Positions 1 to 11,700 of a DNA stretch of 64,000 nucleotides are shown here, one piece after another. Made by a program: the position numbers and the translations under genes. The notes beneath the pieces were generated by a model that saw only the letters and a list, made by a program, of their open reading frames with translations, ran no database searches and had not been told where the DNA came from. Origin of the DNA: Muraenolepis orangiensis (Eukaryota > Chordata > Actinopteri > Gadiformes > Muraenolepididae); NCBI GenBank assembly GCA_027704905.1, contig JANIIK010000687.1, positions 155,001 through 219,000 on the forward strand, given 5' to 3'. How positions within the stretch are numbered: position 1 is the first letter of the stretch; every line of letters starts with the position of its first letter.

Positions 1-632
1 AGGGGGAGGGGAGAGACCTGGTAGAGGGGGCAGAACAGGGTGAGCAGGGGGAGGGGAGAGACCTGGTAGAGGGGGCAGAACAGGGTGAGCAGGGGGAGGG
101 GAGAGACCTGGTAGAGGGGGCAGAACAGGGTGAGCAGGGGGAGGGGAGAGACCTGGTAGAGGGGGCAGAACAGGGTGAGCAGGGGGAGGGGAGAGACCTG
201 GTAGAGGGGGCAGAACAGGGTGAGCAGGGGGAGGGGAGAGACCTGGTAGAGGGGGCAGAACAGGGTGAGCAGGGGGAGAGGAGAGACCTGGTAGAGGGGG
301 CAGAACAGGGTGAGCAGGGGGAGGGGAGAGACCTGGTAGAGGGGGCAGAACAGGGTGAGCAGGGGGAGGGGAGAGACCTGGTAGAGGGGGCAGAACAGGG
401 TGAGCAGGGGGAGGGGAGAGACCTGGTAGAGGGGGCAGAACAGGGTGAGCAGGGGGAGGGGAGAGACCTGGTAGAGGGGGCAGAACAGGGTGAGCAGGGG
501 GAGGGGAGAGACCTGGTAGAGGGGGCAGAACAGGGTGAGCAGGAGGAGGGGAGAGACCTGGTAGAGGGGGCAGAACAGGGTGAGCAGGGGGAGGGGAGAG
601 ACCTGGTAGAGGGGGCAGAACAGGGTGAGCAG
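1..632 (+). repeat. 45-bp minisatellite, about 14 copies, inside LINE ORF1
   Basis: The unit is 45 bp (agggggaggggagagacctg onward to ggtgagc) and repeats about 14 times with very few substitutions (for example near 279 and 543). Because 45 is a multiple of three, the array stays open in the frame of the following ORF and encodes a 15-residue Gly/Glu-rich unit containing GRDLVEG. The codons just after the array (QEERRGLVVEAG) look like a diverged copy of the same unit, so the array probably grew from the native ORF1 sequence. The left edge is cut by the window. Confidence 0.95.
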
Positions 633-1157
633 GTGCAGGAGGAAAGGAGAGGTTTGGTAGTGGAGGCAGGAATAAATGTGAATGTTAATGGGGGAAAAAT
701 GGCTACAAAGGGGAAAGCGAAGGCTGTTGAGAAGGTCACTGTGGTCGAGGAGGGTGAAGAAGTGGGAGGTCAGAAGGCAGGGGTCAGAGGTGAAGAAAGA
801 ACCAGACTAGGCAAACGGGCTGGACTAGCTACTGGAGAAGCAGAGTGTATCATAAATGAGGAGGAAATGGAACTTGATGCTGATGGTACCAAAATTGCCC
901 AAAAAAGGAAGACCGAGGTCAGTCAATCTGACTCTAGAGCAAAAAAAGAGTGCCAATCAGAGCAGGAGGTTGACAATGACAGTGAAGACTCTGACTTCAG
1001 TGATGATGTGGAGTCTCTGCCTCCCACTCAGTCTCAGGCTGACAGGAGGGATGGTTATTCTTTAACTAGAATAAAAAGTTTTCTACAGGATACTAAAGGC
1101 TCAAGGGCAGTTAAGGTGGAAAGTTTTTTCCCTGACGTAAAGCTATTTGTTAGCTAA
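1..1157 (+). CDS. LINE ORF1 protein, open at the left edge
   Basis: The reading frame is open from the window edge through the 15-residue repeats to a stop at 1155-1157. After the array the protein is charged and low in complexity: a Lys/Glu-rich stretch, then an acidic segment (DNDSEDSDFSDDVESLPP), then a short tail beginning GYSLTRIKSFL. No zinc knuckle or RRM is visible in the part seen. The frame needs no ATG inside the window because it enters already open. Its position directly before the LINE ORF2 identifies it as ORF1. Function is not directly supported; nucleic-acid binding is only what ORF1 proteins of this group usually do. Confidence 0.65.
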   Translation, partial: GEGRDLVEGAEQGEQGEGRDLVEGAEQGEQGEGRDLVEGAEQGEQGEGRDLVEGAEQGEQGEGRDLVEGAEQGEQGEGRDLVEGAEQGEQGERRDLVEGAEQGEQGEGRDLVEGAEQGEQGEGRDLVEGAEQGEQGEGRDLVEGAEQGEQGEGRDLVEGAEQGEQGEGRDLVEGAEQGEQEEGRDLVEGAEQGEQGEGRDLVEGAEQGEQVQEERRGLVVEAGINVNVNGGKMATKGKAKAVEKVTVVEEGEEVGGQKAGVRGEERTRLGKRAGLATGEAECIINEEEMELDADGTKIAQKRKTEVSQSDSRAKKECQSEQEVDNDSEDSDFSDDVESLPPTQSQADRRDGYSLTRIKSFLQDTKGSRAVKVESFFPDVKLFVS

Positions 1158-1322
1158 GTGGCTAATGAAACGCAATGACATGAACGAAGAAGTTTTCTCT
1201 GATCAGGAGATTTATCGTTTAAGGAAACATGTTCAAAGGTCAAGATCAAAAATCTCCAATGAGGGTTAAGTTATCTGGTCTCTTTTTAATACTTTATGTC
1301 CTGCAGTTTGGATATTTTCTCA

Positions 1323-4300
1323 TGGCAGAATTTAAAGTAGGTACCCTAAACCTAAATGGTGCAAGAGATGATGCAAAGAGGGCATCTCTTTATCAACTAA
1401 TGGAGTTAAAGGATATTGATGTGATGCTTATCCAAGAGACACACAGCACTGAGGATAACACAGTGGCCTGGAAAAGAGAATGGAAGGGAGAATTAGTTTT
1501 AAGCCACAACACCAGTAATAGTGGTGGAGTGGGGATTTTATTTTCCAGACATTTTTTGCCACAGTCATGCGAGATTGAGGAGGTTGTGAAGGGACGTCTT
1601 TTAAAAGTAAGAGTATTATATGAGAAGGTGAAAATGGTATTTATTGTTGTATATGCCCCAAATGTTGGTTTGGAAAGAGTGTGTTTTTTAGATTCTGTGG
1701 CTGATGTTATTAAGGGTTGTGATAATGAAGAGTTCTTATTTCTGGGAGGGGATTTTAACTGTACTGTTAACCCCGTGTTAGATAGGAACCACCAGGAGCC
1801 TCACTCTGCATCTGGTAGTCGTCTCTCTAGGGCGATTGAGACCTATGAGCTGTGTGATGTGTGGAGACCATTGCATCAAAAACAGAAGCAATACACATGG
1901 GTTCACACTAGGGATCATTTATTATCAATGGCCAGACTTGATCGGTTTTATTGTTTTAAACACCTTTTTAGTGTTTTTAACAGTTGTTATATAACCCCTG
2001 TTGGTTTTACTGACCATTCTCTTGTGTACTGCTCTGTTTTTATCAAGTGTGTAAAGCCACAAAGTGCTTACTGGCATTTTAATACGTCTCTTTTAACTGA
2101 TCCAAATGTTAGGGACGCTTTTACTTTCTTATGGAAGGTTCATAAGCAGACAAAGGCCAGTTTTACCTCATTACAGCAGTGGTGGGAAGTGGGGAAGTGC
2201 AAGATTAAGCAGTTTTGCCAACAGTACACTCAAAATGTTACTAGAGATATCGCCAGATCTATGAAGGCTCTAGAGATTGATGTGGAGGAGCTTCAAGAGC
2301 TAGCAGAATCCACAGGAGATCGAGGCCATATTGGGGCTCTCAAAGCTAAAAAGTCTGCTCTGGCTGACCTGTTAGGTGTTTCAGCACAGGGTGCTCTGGT
2401 GAGGTCACGTTTCAGAACATCTCGGAGATGGATGCATCTTCCCGTTTCTTTTTGGTCTGGAGCGCAAGAATGGGCAGAAGAGGCTCATCCACAGCATGCG
2501 CTCAGACACAGGTCAGATACTGTCTGAGTCCACTGACATCAGGAGGCATGCTGTAGGATTTTATAGTAACCTCTTCCAGTCTGAACTTGGAGAGGAGCAG
2601 GAGGTATCTCATGGGTTCTATGAAGGCCTACCAAAGGTAGAACAAGAGTCCAGTGCAGAGCTGGAGGCGGATGTGTCTCTTGATGAGCTCCATACTGCCC
2701 TGCAGAGCATGGAAAATGGGAAAGCTCCAGGTATAGATGGACTACCTGTAGAGTTTTATAAGACCATGTGGTCAGTGATGGGGGAGGACCTCCTGATGGT
2801 GCTCAGAGACAGTCTTACTGGAGGACAGCTGCCGCTGAGCTGCAGGAGGGCAGTACTCACGCTGTTGCCAAAGAAGGGAGACTTAATGGAGATCAAGAAC
2901 TGGAGGCCGGTCTCACTTTTGTGTACCGAGTACAAGCTCCTCTCCAAGGTGTTAGCTACCAGGCTGAGAGAGGTAATGGGGCAGGTGATCCATCGTGACC
3001 AGACCTATTGTGTGCCTGACAGGTTGGTCAGTGACAATGTTTTTCTGATTCAGGATTTTTTGGACATCTCTAGTGCATTGGGTTTGGAAACTGGTCTTAT
3101 TTCCATAGATCAGGAAAAGGCTTTTGACAGGGTTGAACACCAGTACTTGTGGAAAACTCTAGAGGCCTTTGGTTTCAGCCCAGGTCTCATAGCCAGATCA
3201 GCCTTGTACAGTAACATTGAGAGTGTGCTAAAGATTAATGGTGGTTTGAGTGCTCCTTTTAAAATCCAGAGGGGTATTAGGCAGGGGTGTTCTTTGTCGG
3301 GAATGCTGTATTCCCTGGCATTTGAACCCCTGCTACACAGACTCCGGGCAGGCATCTCTGGTGTAAGTGTCCCTGGATGCATCACACCTTTTAAGCTATC
3401 AGCATATGCAGATGACTTGGTTATCTTCATAAATAAACAGGAGGATGTGTTAGTTGAAAGTGTGGGACGTTTTGCTTTGATTTCATCGGCTAAGGTCAAT
3501 TGGGGGAAGAGCGAAGCACTCACGGTAGGTAAGTTGAGTAGCAGACTCATTTTACCAGGGGGCCTGCATTGGAAGAAGGGAGGTTTTAAATATCTGGGAG
3601 TGTTTTTAGGGGATGAGACTTTTAAAAGTAAAAACTGGGAAAACGTACTACAAAAAGCTCAAGGCCGTTTAAAGAAATGGAAATGGATTGTACCGAACAT
3701 GTCGTATAGGGGTCGTGTTCTGGTAGTCAACAACCTAGTGTCTTCTACACTGTGGCATCGTACTGATGTGTGTAGACCCCCCAATTGACCTTCTCCCTAA
3801 ACTTCAAGCTTGTTTTTTCGATTTTTTTCTGGGACAAGCTGCACTGGGTGCCCCAGAGTGTTTTGTACCTGCCCAAGGAGGAGGGTGGGCAGGGTCTTGT
3901 GCATCTGGGCAGTAGGGGTGCAACCTTTCGACTCCAGTTCATCCAGAGACTTTTTATGGACCGAAAGACTTGGTGTGGAGGCCGGTGGCTTGTGCCATAC
4001 TGCAACAGCTTGGAGGACTGGGACTGTCAAATTCTCTGTTTTTAATGGATTTTAGCGGTGCTCGGTTAATGTTCCGTTTTTACCGTGTCTTTTAAACGGT
4101 TTGTTCGAGAAAGGACCGCTGGATTACTCGAAGTCACTGTTCTGGCTTTTGAAAGAGCCAGTTGTGCCGGGAGCACGTTTGGACGTAGCTGGTGGGCCGG
4201 GACTGACACTCTCCGGGCAGCTCTGCAGGTCAAAGGTCACTACACTGGGCCATGTTGTGGACTTGACAGGGGCAAACATGGACGATGCTGCTGCCCTGGC

Positions 4301-5172
4301 TTCGCGTTTGGAGGTGAAATCCATCAGGACGGTCAGCATGATGCTGGGAAAATGGAGGCAGGTGCTCAGTGAGATAGAACGTGGCATGTTGACAGAGTAT
4401 AAAAAACGGGTCTCTTCATCCTAGTGATGAGGATCTTTTTCCTACAGTTAAGCTGCAGCCTGATTTTAAAAACTGCACAGGGCCTCTTTTAGTAATGGGA
4501 GATGTTTCTGGTGTGGTTTTTAATGTGGTTAATGGGAAATGTCTGTACAGACTGTTGGTCAAGGTTCTCCACAAGGAGAAGCTCAACGGGAGAGGTGACA
4601 CTCCCTGGAGAGCGCACCTTGGTCTCAGTGATGAGGTGAAACCAGAGTGGCGAGCACTGTACAAACCACCATTATTCAAAAGAATTGGCGATCTGCAGTG
4701 GAGGGTTTTACATGGCATAGTGGCTGTCAATGCTTTTATTTCCCTATTGAACCCTAATGTCTCACATGACTGTCCTTATTGTGCGCAAAGCCTGGACTGT
4801 TCCAGGCTGCTGCCTCTGTTAGTGTTACTAGAGAGACTTTTCCAGTCTGGTGAAGAGGTGTTCTGGAAAGAGAGGTACATTTTGGGTTTTAGATACAGTA
4901 GAAAAGAAAAAAGCAAGTGTCATCTTTTTAATTTCATTTTAGGGAGAGCAAAGATGGCTGTGTATCTCAGTAGGAGGAACAAGATAGAACAGGTCTTTGA
5001 TCATGATGCTGTATGTCTGTTCAGAAAGATGATCAAAGCCAGACTGAGCATAGATTCTAATTATTATAGAGCAATGAACAACCTAGATCAGTTCACCGAT
5101 ATATGGGCACATAAAGGAGTGTTGTGCTCTGTAATAGTAGATGAGCTGGTATTGGCAACTGAGCTGATTTGA
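1323..5172 (+). pseudogene. L1/Tx1 LINE ORF2 (endonuclease + reverse transcriptase), frameshifted
   Basis: The likely start is the ATG at 1323 (MAEFKVGTLNLNG). The apurinic-type endonuclease shows IQETHS, GGDFNC and a TDHSLV motif near 2010-2025. The frame shifts by one base near 2410 and continues as the RT domain (about 2496-3788), with GKAPGIDGLP, WRPVSLLCTEYK, FDRVEHQYLW, RQGCSLSGMLYSLAFEP and the catalytic YADD near 3405. A further break near 3780 and others up to about 4430 split the C-terminal region. The last open piece (4495-5172) has a Cys-containing segment (HDCPYCAQSLDCS) where L1-type proteins carry a zinc finger. The RT core is intact but the protein as a whole cannot be made. 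Confidence 0.85.
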
Positions 5173-5398
5173 GTTTTTCTTTGTTGTGGTTGTTTTTGGT
5201 TGTTGGTGGTGTTGTTTTTTTGGTGTTTTTTTTTTGTTGTGTTTTTAAAAATTGTTTATCAATTGTTTGTGTAGGTTTCTTGAAAGGAGGACGAGTGTTA
5301 TGTACAGTTGACTGTGTAATGCTTTTTGTTGTAATGCTAGAATGATTTATAAATAAAGTGTCGTTAAAATTCATAAAAATTCTCTCCATTCTGTCTGT

Positions 5399-5695
<297 letters not shown>

Positions 5696-5701
5696 GTCCA
5701 G

Positions 5702-7530
5702 AGCGTCCGTCGGTGTCTCTGCTCCAGAGGAGCCCCTCTTCCCCAGTGGTGTGCCATGCTACAGGCTTCTACCCTAACAGGGTGGTGGTGTTCTGGAGGA
5801 GAGACCACCAGGAGCTCCATGAGCACGTGGACCACGGGGAGGTCCTCCCCAACCACGACGGGACCTTCCAGGTCAGCGTTGGCCTGAACCTGACGTCCGT
5901 CCCACCGGAGGACTGGCGGACGTACGAGTGTGTGGTCCAGCTGAAAGGCATCGAGGACATCCTGGTCCCGCTGGACCCGGCCCTCATCAGGACCAACTGG
6001 AGAGGAGATGGAGGTAGGACGTCTCCACCTCATCACTACCTGGACACATCTGAAGCAACGTGCTAAACACACAGCTCTCAGGAAGGGCTCACTTCAGTGG
6101 AACACGTTGGATTGTGGGTAAATGAGTCCTATGAATAGAGCTAAGCTAAGCTAAGTCCCTGAGTGACCCTGAACTCCAGAACAGATTCCACTGGAGTAGT
6201 CAGACTGCCGTTGTGTTGGTATGTAGCATCAGGTGTCCATAGACATGTGGTTCAAGGGTGAAGGGATGGATGAGTGACTCTGTCCACCCTATATGATTAC
6301 AGACCTGCTTTTCTTCTCTTGATTTACCTGAAGGTATCAGCACCCCCATCATCATTGGGTCTGTGGTTCTCCTCCTCGCTGCTGTTGGAATCTGTGTTGG
6401 AGTCTTTGTGTCCAAGAGGAGGAACGGTGAGTGAATCCAACTCTTCAGGAGGACCAACACCTGAACTCCACCTGCTCCTACTTCCTTCCCCCTCGTTGCG
6501 TCCGTTCCTACAATCTGATTGGTTGTGGTCATACACTAGTGGTCTCCATCTCCGAATGAAGAACCTCCTCTAGTGTCGTGTCCACAGTGTTGTTGTGGCG
6601 TTAAGAATATCAAAGTGTAATAACATTCAGATATTTACCACTGTTACAACACTGATCATTTATCTTGATCCATAGCGGGCCAGAGCCTCAGAGCCAAGAG
6701 CCAACTGGCTGGTGAGTAAAATGTGTTTTTACTGCAGATTAACACTTCAGTATTGAATGAGAGTATCTGGACTGAACTATACAGCTATGTTGCCCTAGAT
6801 ACATCTAGTTCACTGGACTATACAGCTCTGTTGACCTAGATACATCTAGCTCACTGGACTATACAGCTCTGTTGACCTAGATACATCTAGCTTACTGGAC
6901 TATACAGCTCTGTTGACCTAGATACATCTAGCTCACTGCACTATACAGCTCTGTTGACTTAGCTACATATAGCTCACTGGACTATACAGCTATGTTGACC
7001 TAGATACATCTCGCTTACTGGACTATACAGCTCTGTTGAGCTAGATACATCTAGCTCACTGGACTATATAGCTCTGTTGACCTAGCTACATACAGTATAG
7101 CTCACTGGACTATACAGCTCTGTTGACCTAGATACATCTAGATCACTGGACTATACAGCTCTGTTGACCTAGCTACATCTAGCTCACTGGACTACACAGC
7201 TCTGTTGACCTAGATACATCTAGCTCACTGGACTATACAGCTCTGTTGACCTAGATACATCTAGCTCACTGGACTCTACAGCTCTGTTGACCTAGCTACA
7301 TCTAGCTCACTGGACTATAGAGCTCTGTTGACCTAGATACATCTAGCTCACTGGACTATCGAGCTCTGTTGACCTAGATACATCTAGCTCAGTCATGAAT
7401 TCACCTCCTCACATTCTGCTACTTACCAGGTTCTGACACCAGCTCTGAGGTCCCTGGGGATCAGAATCCAGCTCCTGAGGCCCAACCTCTGAACACAGAG
7501 TCAGTATTTGGTGACATCACAACATTTTAG
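5702..7530 (+). CDS. MHC class I heavy chain, 3' exons (alpha-3 to cytoplasmic tail)
   Basis: Four exons, all joined by phase-1 introns with GT-AG borders: 5702-6013, 6334-6426, 6676-6711 and 7430-7530 (stop TAG 7528-7530). Exon 1 is an immunoglobulin C1-set alpha-3 domain: the first Cys lies in VVCHATGFYPNRVVVFW, the second in YECVVQL. This domain contacts CD8 and beta-2-microglobulin in known class I chains. Exon 2 encodes the transmembrane segment (about 22 residues around IIIGSVVLLLAAVGICVGVF) and the stop-transfer SKRRN. Exons 3 and 4 encode a Ser/Pro-rich cytoplasmic tail ending GDITTF. The leader and the alpha-1/alpha-2 (peptide-binding) exons are not in the window, so classical versus non-classical status and lineage cannot be decided. 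They may lie left of the window, or be lost. Confidence 0.92.
6770..7395 (+). repeat. 41-bp minisatellite in an MHC class I intron
   Basis: About 15 copies of a 41-bp unit (tcactggactatacagctct, then gttgacctagatacatctagc) fill most of the intron between the two cytoplasmic exons. Copies differ by scattered substitutions and small indels. Confidence 0.95.
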
Positions 7531-7574
7531 AGGAGGGTGATCATATATTTACAGTACATTACTGCAATATATCA

Positions 7575-7805
7575 TCACAGTAATATATTGATAGTATTAT
7601 TTTAACATCATCACAGTAATATATAACAGTATTATCTTAACATCATCACAGTAATATATGAACAGTATTATCTTAACATCATCACAGTAATATAGTAACA
7701 GTATTATCTTAACATCACAGTAATATAGTAACAGTATTATCTTAACGTCATCACAGTAATATAGTAACAGTATTATCTTAACATCATCACAGTAATTTAT
7801 TAACA
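7575..7805 (+). repeat. 36-bp minisatellite
   Basis: About six copies of a unit of about 36 bp (catcatcacagtaatatagt followed by aacagtattatcttaa), starting some 45 bp after the MHC class I stop codon, so likely in or just beyond its 3' UTR. Confidence 0.9.
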
Positions 7806-7876
7806 AACTTGAATTGGCAACTTTCACGAGTGCTATTGTGGCCACAATTATTCACTGTGCAAATCTATGTTATGAC

Positions 7877-7899
7877 TGATATATATATATATATATATA

Positions 7900-7935
<36 letters not shown>

Positions 7936-8083
7936 TATATCTATATATATATCTATATATATATATATCTATATATATCTATATATATATATATATCTAT
8001 ATATATATATATATCTATATATATATCTATATATATCTATATATATATCTATATATATATCTATATATCTATCTATATCTATA
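7877..8083 (+). repeat. AT/ATCT microsatellite, left of a LINE
   Basis: Alternating AT with interspersed atct units. The same composition resumes at 12523 on the far side of the LINE, so the two tracts were probably one before the LINE inserted. Confidence 0.9.
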
Positions 8084-8547
8084 TTGATTGATTGAAGTGT
8101 TTATTTCGAATTTGAAAGCAAAAATAATAAATAAGCCATTAAAGAAACAAAGAAAAATAGAATATATACATATTCGAAAAGGAGTGAGAAGAAGTAAAAC
8201 TTATGAACTCCCACCCCTTCTCCATAAATAATACATAATAACAAGCTTCCTGGTCTAACCCTGTCTATACACTACTGTGTAATATTTACTAGTAATTCTG
8301 TTTCAGATTTTATAATATTAACAATATGTAATTGTTTTATAATATATATACATGTCATACAATAACATGTAATATATACACACACCCATTCAGATGATTA
8401 TCTAAATATATGCCTACAATACTCATTATATACGCATATTTACACACACATACGGAAGAGCAACAAGAAAATAACCCCCCCAGAAAAAAAATAAAAAAAA
8501 TAAATAAAAATAACAATAAAAAAGCAGTACCCTTATAACACCTAGTG

Positions 8548-11500
8548 CTACCCAACACCTCCCTCATCCCTGTAACTTGTGAAGATTGTGTCTTTGTACC
8601 TACTTTTAAACTGTTTTATGTTTGGACATTGTTTCAACTCCACAGTGCACCTGTTCCATAGTCTCACCCCACTGACTGAAATACAAAAACTTTTTCTGGT
8701 TGTTCGAATTAATTGAATATCAAAATTAAATTTCCCTCTTAAATTATAACCCCCCTCGTGCATGCTGAATAATGACTGTATATTTACTGGTAATAGATTA
8801 TTTTTAGCTTTGAACATAATTTGAGCTGTTTGATATTTGACGATGTCTGTAAATTTCAGTAGTTTTGACAGTAGAAAAAGTGAGTTTGTGTGTTCCTGGT
8901 AACCCACACTGTGAATGGTTCGTACTGCTCGTTTTTGTAAAATGGTTAGTGGCTGTAGTGAACTTGTGAAGTTGTTGCCCCAAACCTCAGCACAGTACTG
9001 TAGGTAAGGTAAGACTAGTGAACAGTATAGCATGTGGAGTGATTTATGATCCAAAATTTTCTTTGCTCTATATATTATTGCAATGCTTCTTGAGACTTTG
9101 GTTTGTACATGTTTGATATGAGATTTCCAGCTGATTCTGTCATCAATCATAACCCCAAGAAATTTAATTTCATTAACTCTTTCTATTTCAATTCCATCTA
9201 TTTTTATATTTACCTGAGTGTTCCTTTTACAATTTCCAAAAACCATTAACTTTGTCTTGCTCAGATTTAATGACAGCCTGTTTCTATCAAACCACGCCTT
9301 CAATTTGTTCATCTCTGCAGTGATATCCTCCTGTAATTGTTGCAAGTTATCCCCCGCGCAAAATATATTTGTGTCATCAGCAAACAGTACCAAGTGCAAT
9401 AACTTTGAGACTTTACATATCTCATTAATGTACAAAATGAAGAACTTAGGGCCCAATACTGACCCCTGGGGGACACCACATGCAACCTCCAAACATGACG
9501 AAACACAGTCACCCAATTTCACAAACTGCTGTCTCCCCCTTAAATAACTTTTAACCCAATCCAGCACTATTCCCCTGATACCATACCTTTCAAGTTTTTT
9601 TATCAATAAATCATGGTCAATGGTGTCGAAAGCTTTTTTTAAGTCAATGAATACTCCTACAGCATATTGCTTGCGATCTATTGCATCTGTGATTGCTTCG
9701 GTTGCCTCAATTACTGCCATAGCTGTTGATCGGTTTGTTCTGAAACCATACTGATTTTCTGAAAGAATTTTGTATTTTTCTAGAAATGTGTCCAATCTGC
9801 TGTTGAAGAGTTTTTCCAGTATTTTAGAGAATTGTGGCAGTAGGGAGACAGGTCTATAGTTTGTGAAAAGATGTGTGTCTCCAGCCTTGTACAGAGGTAT
9901 GACTTTAGCTATTTTCATTTTGTTAGGAAATGAACCGGTTTGAAATGATAAGTTACAAATGTATGTTAATGGTTTGGCTATGCCGTCAATAACTTTTTTT
10001 ACCAGAGACATGTTGATTTCATTAAAGTCAGTAGACTGTTTATCTTTGCATTTTTTGACAATATTCAAAATTTCATTTTCCTCCACTGATTTTAGAAACA
10101 ATGAGCAGGGATTTCTCTCTGATAAGTGTTCCCCACAAGTTCCTGGCTCAGGGATTTTCCTTGCAAGGTCAGGTCCAACATTAACAAAGAATTCATTAAA
10201 GCTATTGGCCACATCTTCCATGTTATAGTTTTCCACATCCTTATCAATGAAGTACTTAGGTAGACTATTGTGTCTAGATCCATTTCTTATAATATTGTTT
10301 AGTATATTCCATATCCCTTTAACATTATTTTTATTATTATCTAATATCCTCTTATAATAATCTTTCTTACTTGTCCTTATAATATTAGTTAACTTATTTT
10401 TATAGTTTTTGTATTTTTGTTCTGCATCTTTAGTCCTTTGTCTTATGAAATCTCTATAAAGTGTATTTTTCTTTTTACATGCATTACGGAGCCCATTCGT
10501 AATCCATGGACAACTAATAGTATATTTTAGTTTTCTGTTGTATTTCTTTATAGGACAATGTTTATCATATAATAAGGTAAATATTCTTAGGAACTCTTCA
10601 TATGCAAGGTCAACATCATTTTTTTGGTATATTATATCCCAGTTATATTCCAATAGTTCATATTTTAGTGTGTTTATAGATTCCTCTGACCTTATTCGTT
10701 TATATTCGGTTTGTTTATATAACTTATTTCTACAATAAATATCGTAAACCGTAAACACTGGTAAATGGTCACTTATGTCATTAATTAATAATCCACTTAT
10801 TGCATTACTATCAATGTCATTGGTGAAGATATTATCAATGAGGGTGGCACAATGAGATGTAATTCTGCTGGGTCTAGTGATTCTTGGGAATAGGCTTAAA
10901 CTGTACATTGTGTTGAGAAATTCATCAGTAGTATTGAGTTTATTGGGATTTAATATGTCAATATTGTAATCCCCACATAAAAATATAGTTTTGTTGATTA
11001 TTTTTGAAAATACACTTTCCATCCATTCACTGAATGCACCAATGCTTGCACCTGGTGCCCTATATATACAGCTAACAATAACATTTTTTCTTTTCTCCAT
11101 GATGATTTCAACTGTTAAGCATTCAAGTAGATTGTCAACCCCAATAGTCATTCCCTCCAACACTCTGAAGGCTAAAGATTTCTCAATAAAAATAGCCACT
11201 CCTCCACCACTCTTGTTTTGTCTGTTTTGATACCTGAGTTCGTAACCATCTAATTCAAAATCAATGCCCTTTTCAGTGTTCATCCATGTTTCAGATATTG
11301 CTATTATACTGAATGGTTGTGAAAATGATTGTAGATAGTCCTTGATGTTATTGAAGTTAGCATATAAGCTTCTACTGTTGAAATGAATCATTGATAATTT
11401 GCCTTCAGATTGAATGTTCAGATTGTATTGCTCATCTGTGTAGTAGCAGCAATTATTATTAATAGAAGAGAAAAAATTATTGTCCGGATCAATATCCTGT

Positions 11501-11700
11501 TCCAAATCCATCATATTGTGATCAGTGTATTCAAATCCTTCCAATTCCAGTTGATGGTGGTCACTTATCCTCTGTGTAATGTTAATATTATCTCCAGATG
11601 TAAAAGGAGTTCTGTCATTGTTTGTCATGGTTGTGTTATGAATGTTACCTCGGAGATCGAGAGATCCAGATCGTGACGTCATGAAGTCATTTGAATTCAT
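8548..11700 (-). CDS. LINE ORF2: endonuclease and reverse transcriptase, 1050 aa, intact
   Basis: After an acidic N-terminal segment of about 100 residues, the endonuclease domain has FNSRSLYANF, ISETWM, CGDYNIDIL and ISDHLPVF, which carry the metal- and DNA-binding residues of this family. The reverse transcriptase (roughly residues 570-850) has NYRPVSLLPQFSKILEKL, YGFRTNRST, FIDLKKAFDTIDH, GVPQGSVLGP and the catalytic FADD. The C-terminal part contains RAKKILDHKSLHMLYCSLV, typical of the post-RT region. The start at 11700 overlaps the end of ORF1 by 14 bases; a second ATG lies six codons in. The long overlap suggests coupled or re-initiated translation. No stop or frameshift is seen. Confidence 0.9.
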   Translation of the reverse strand: MNSNDFMTSRSGSLDLRGNIHNTTMTNNDRTPFTSGDNINITQRISDHHQLELEGFEYTDHNMMDLEQDIDPDNNFFSSINNNCCYYTDEQYNLNIQSEGKLSMIHFNSRSLYANFNNIKDYLQSFSQPFSIIAISETWMNTEKGIDFELDGYELRYQNRQNKSGGGVAIFIEKSLAFRVLEGMTIGVDNLLECLTVEIIMEKRKNVIVSCIYRAPGASIGAFSEWMESVFSKIINKTIFLCGDYNIDILNPNKLNTTDEFLNTMYSLSLFPRITRPSRITSHCATLIDNIFTNDIDSNAISGLLINDISDHLPVFTVYDIYCRNKLYKQTEYKRIRSEESINTLKYELLEYNWDIIYQKNDVDLAYEEFLRIFTLLYDKHCPIKKYNRKLKYTISCPWITNGLRNACKKKNTLYRDFIRQRTKDAEQKYKNYKNKLTNIIRTSKKDYYKRILDNNKNNVKGIWNILNNIIRNGSRHNSLPKYFIDKDVENYNMEDVANSFNEFFVNVGPDLARKIPEPGTCGEHLSERNPCSLFLKSVEENEILNIVKKCKDKQSTDFNEINMSLVKKVIDGIAKPLTYICNLSFQTGSFPNKMKIAKVIPLYKAGDTHLFTNYRPVSLLPQFSKILEKLFNSRLDTFLEKYKILSENQYGFRTNRSTAMAVIEATEAITDAIDRKQYAVGVFIDLKKAFDTIDHDLLIKKLERYGIRGIVLDWVKSYLRGRQQFVKLGDCVSSCLEVACGVPQGSVLGPKFFILYINEICKVSKLLHLVLFADDTNIFCAGDNLQQLQEDITAEMNKLKAWFDRNRLSLNLSKTKLMVFGNCKRNTQVNIKIDGIEIERVNEIKFLGVMIDDRISWKSHIKHVQTKVSRSIAIIYRAKKILDHKSLHMLYCSLVLPYLQYCAEVWGNNFTSSLQPLTILQKRAVRTIHSVGYQEHTNSLFLLSKLLKFTDIVKYQTAQIMFKAKNNLLPVNIQSLFSMHEGGYNLRGKFNFDIQLIRTTRKSFCISVSGVRLWNRCTVELKQCPNIKQFKSRYKDTIFTSYRDEGGVG

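Larger units (their letters stand above)
1..5380 (+). mobile_element. L1/Tx1-group LINE, 5' end outside window
   Basis: ORF1 (to 1157) is followed by an endonuclease/reverse transcriptase ORF2 (from about 1323) and a 3' UTR ending near 5380 with an AATAAA at about 5351, then a long (CT)n tract. The endonuclease start (VGTLNLNGARDDAKR) and the RT blocks (GKAPGIDGLP, WRPVSLL, YADDLVIF) are typical of the L1/Tx1 group. ORF2 has at least two frameshifts, so this copy is dead. It lies upstream of the MHC class I alpha-3 exon and probably sits in the intron before it, though the left side of that intron is not visible. Confidence 0.85.

Noticed and set aside
3110..3550. Minus-strand ORF opposite the LINE RT
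   Set aside because: Shadow of the RT coding strand without independent features.
7809..8087. Ile/Tyr-rich ORFs in AT microsatellites
   Set aside because: Simple-sequence translation only.
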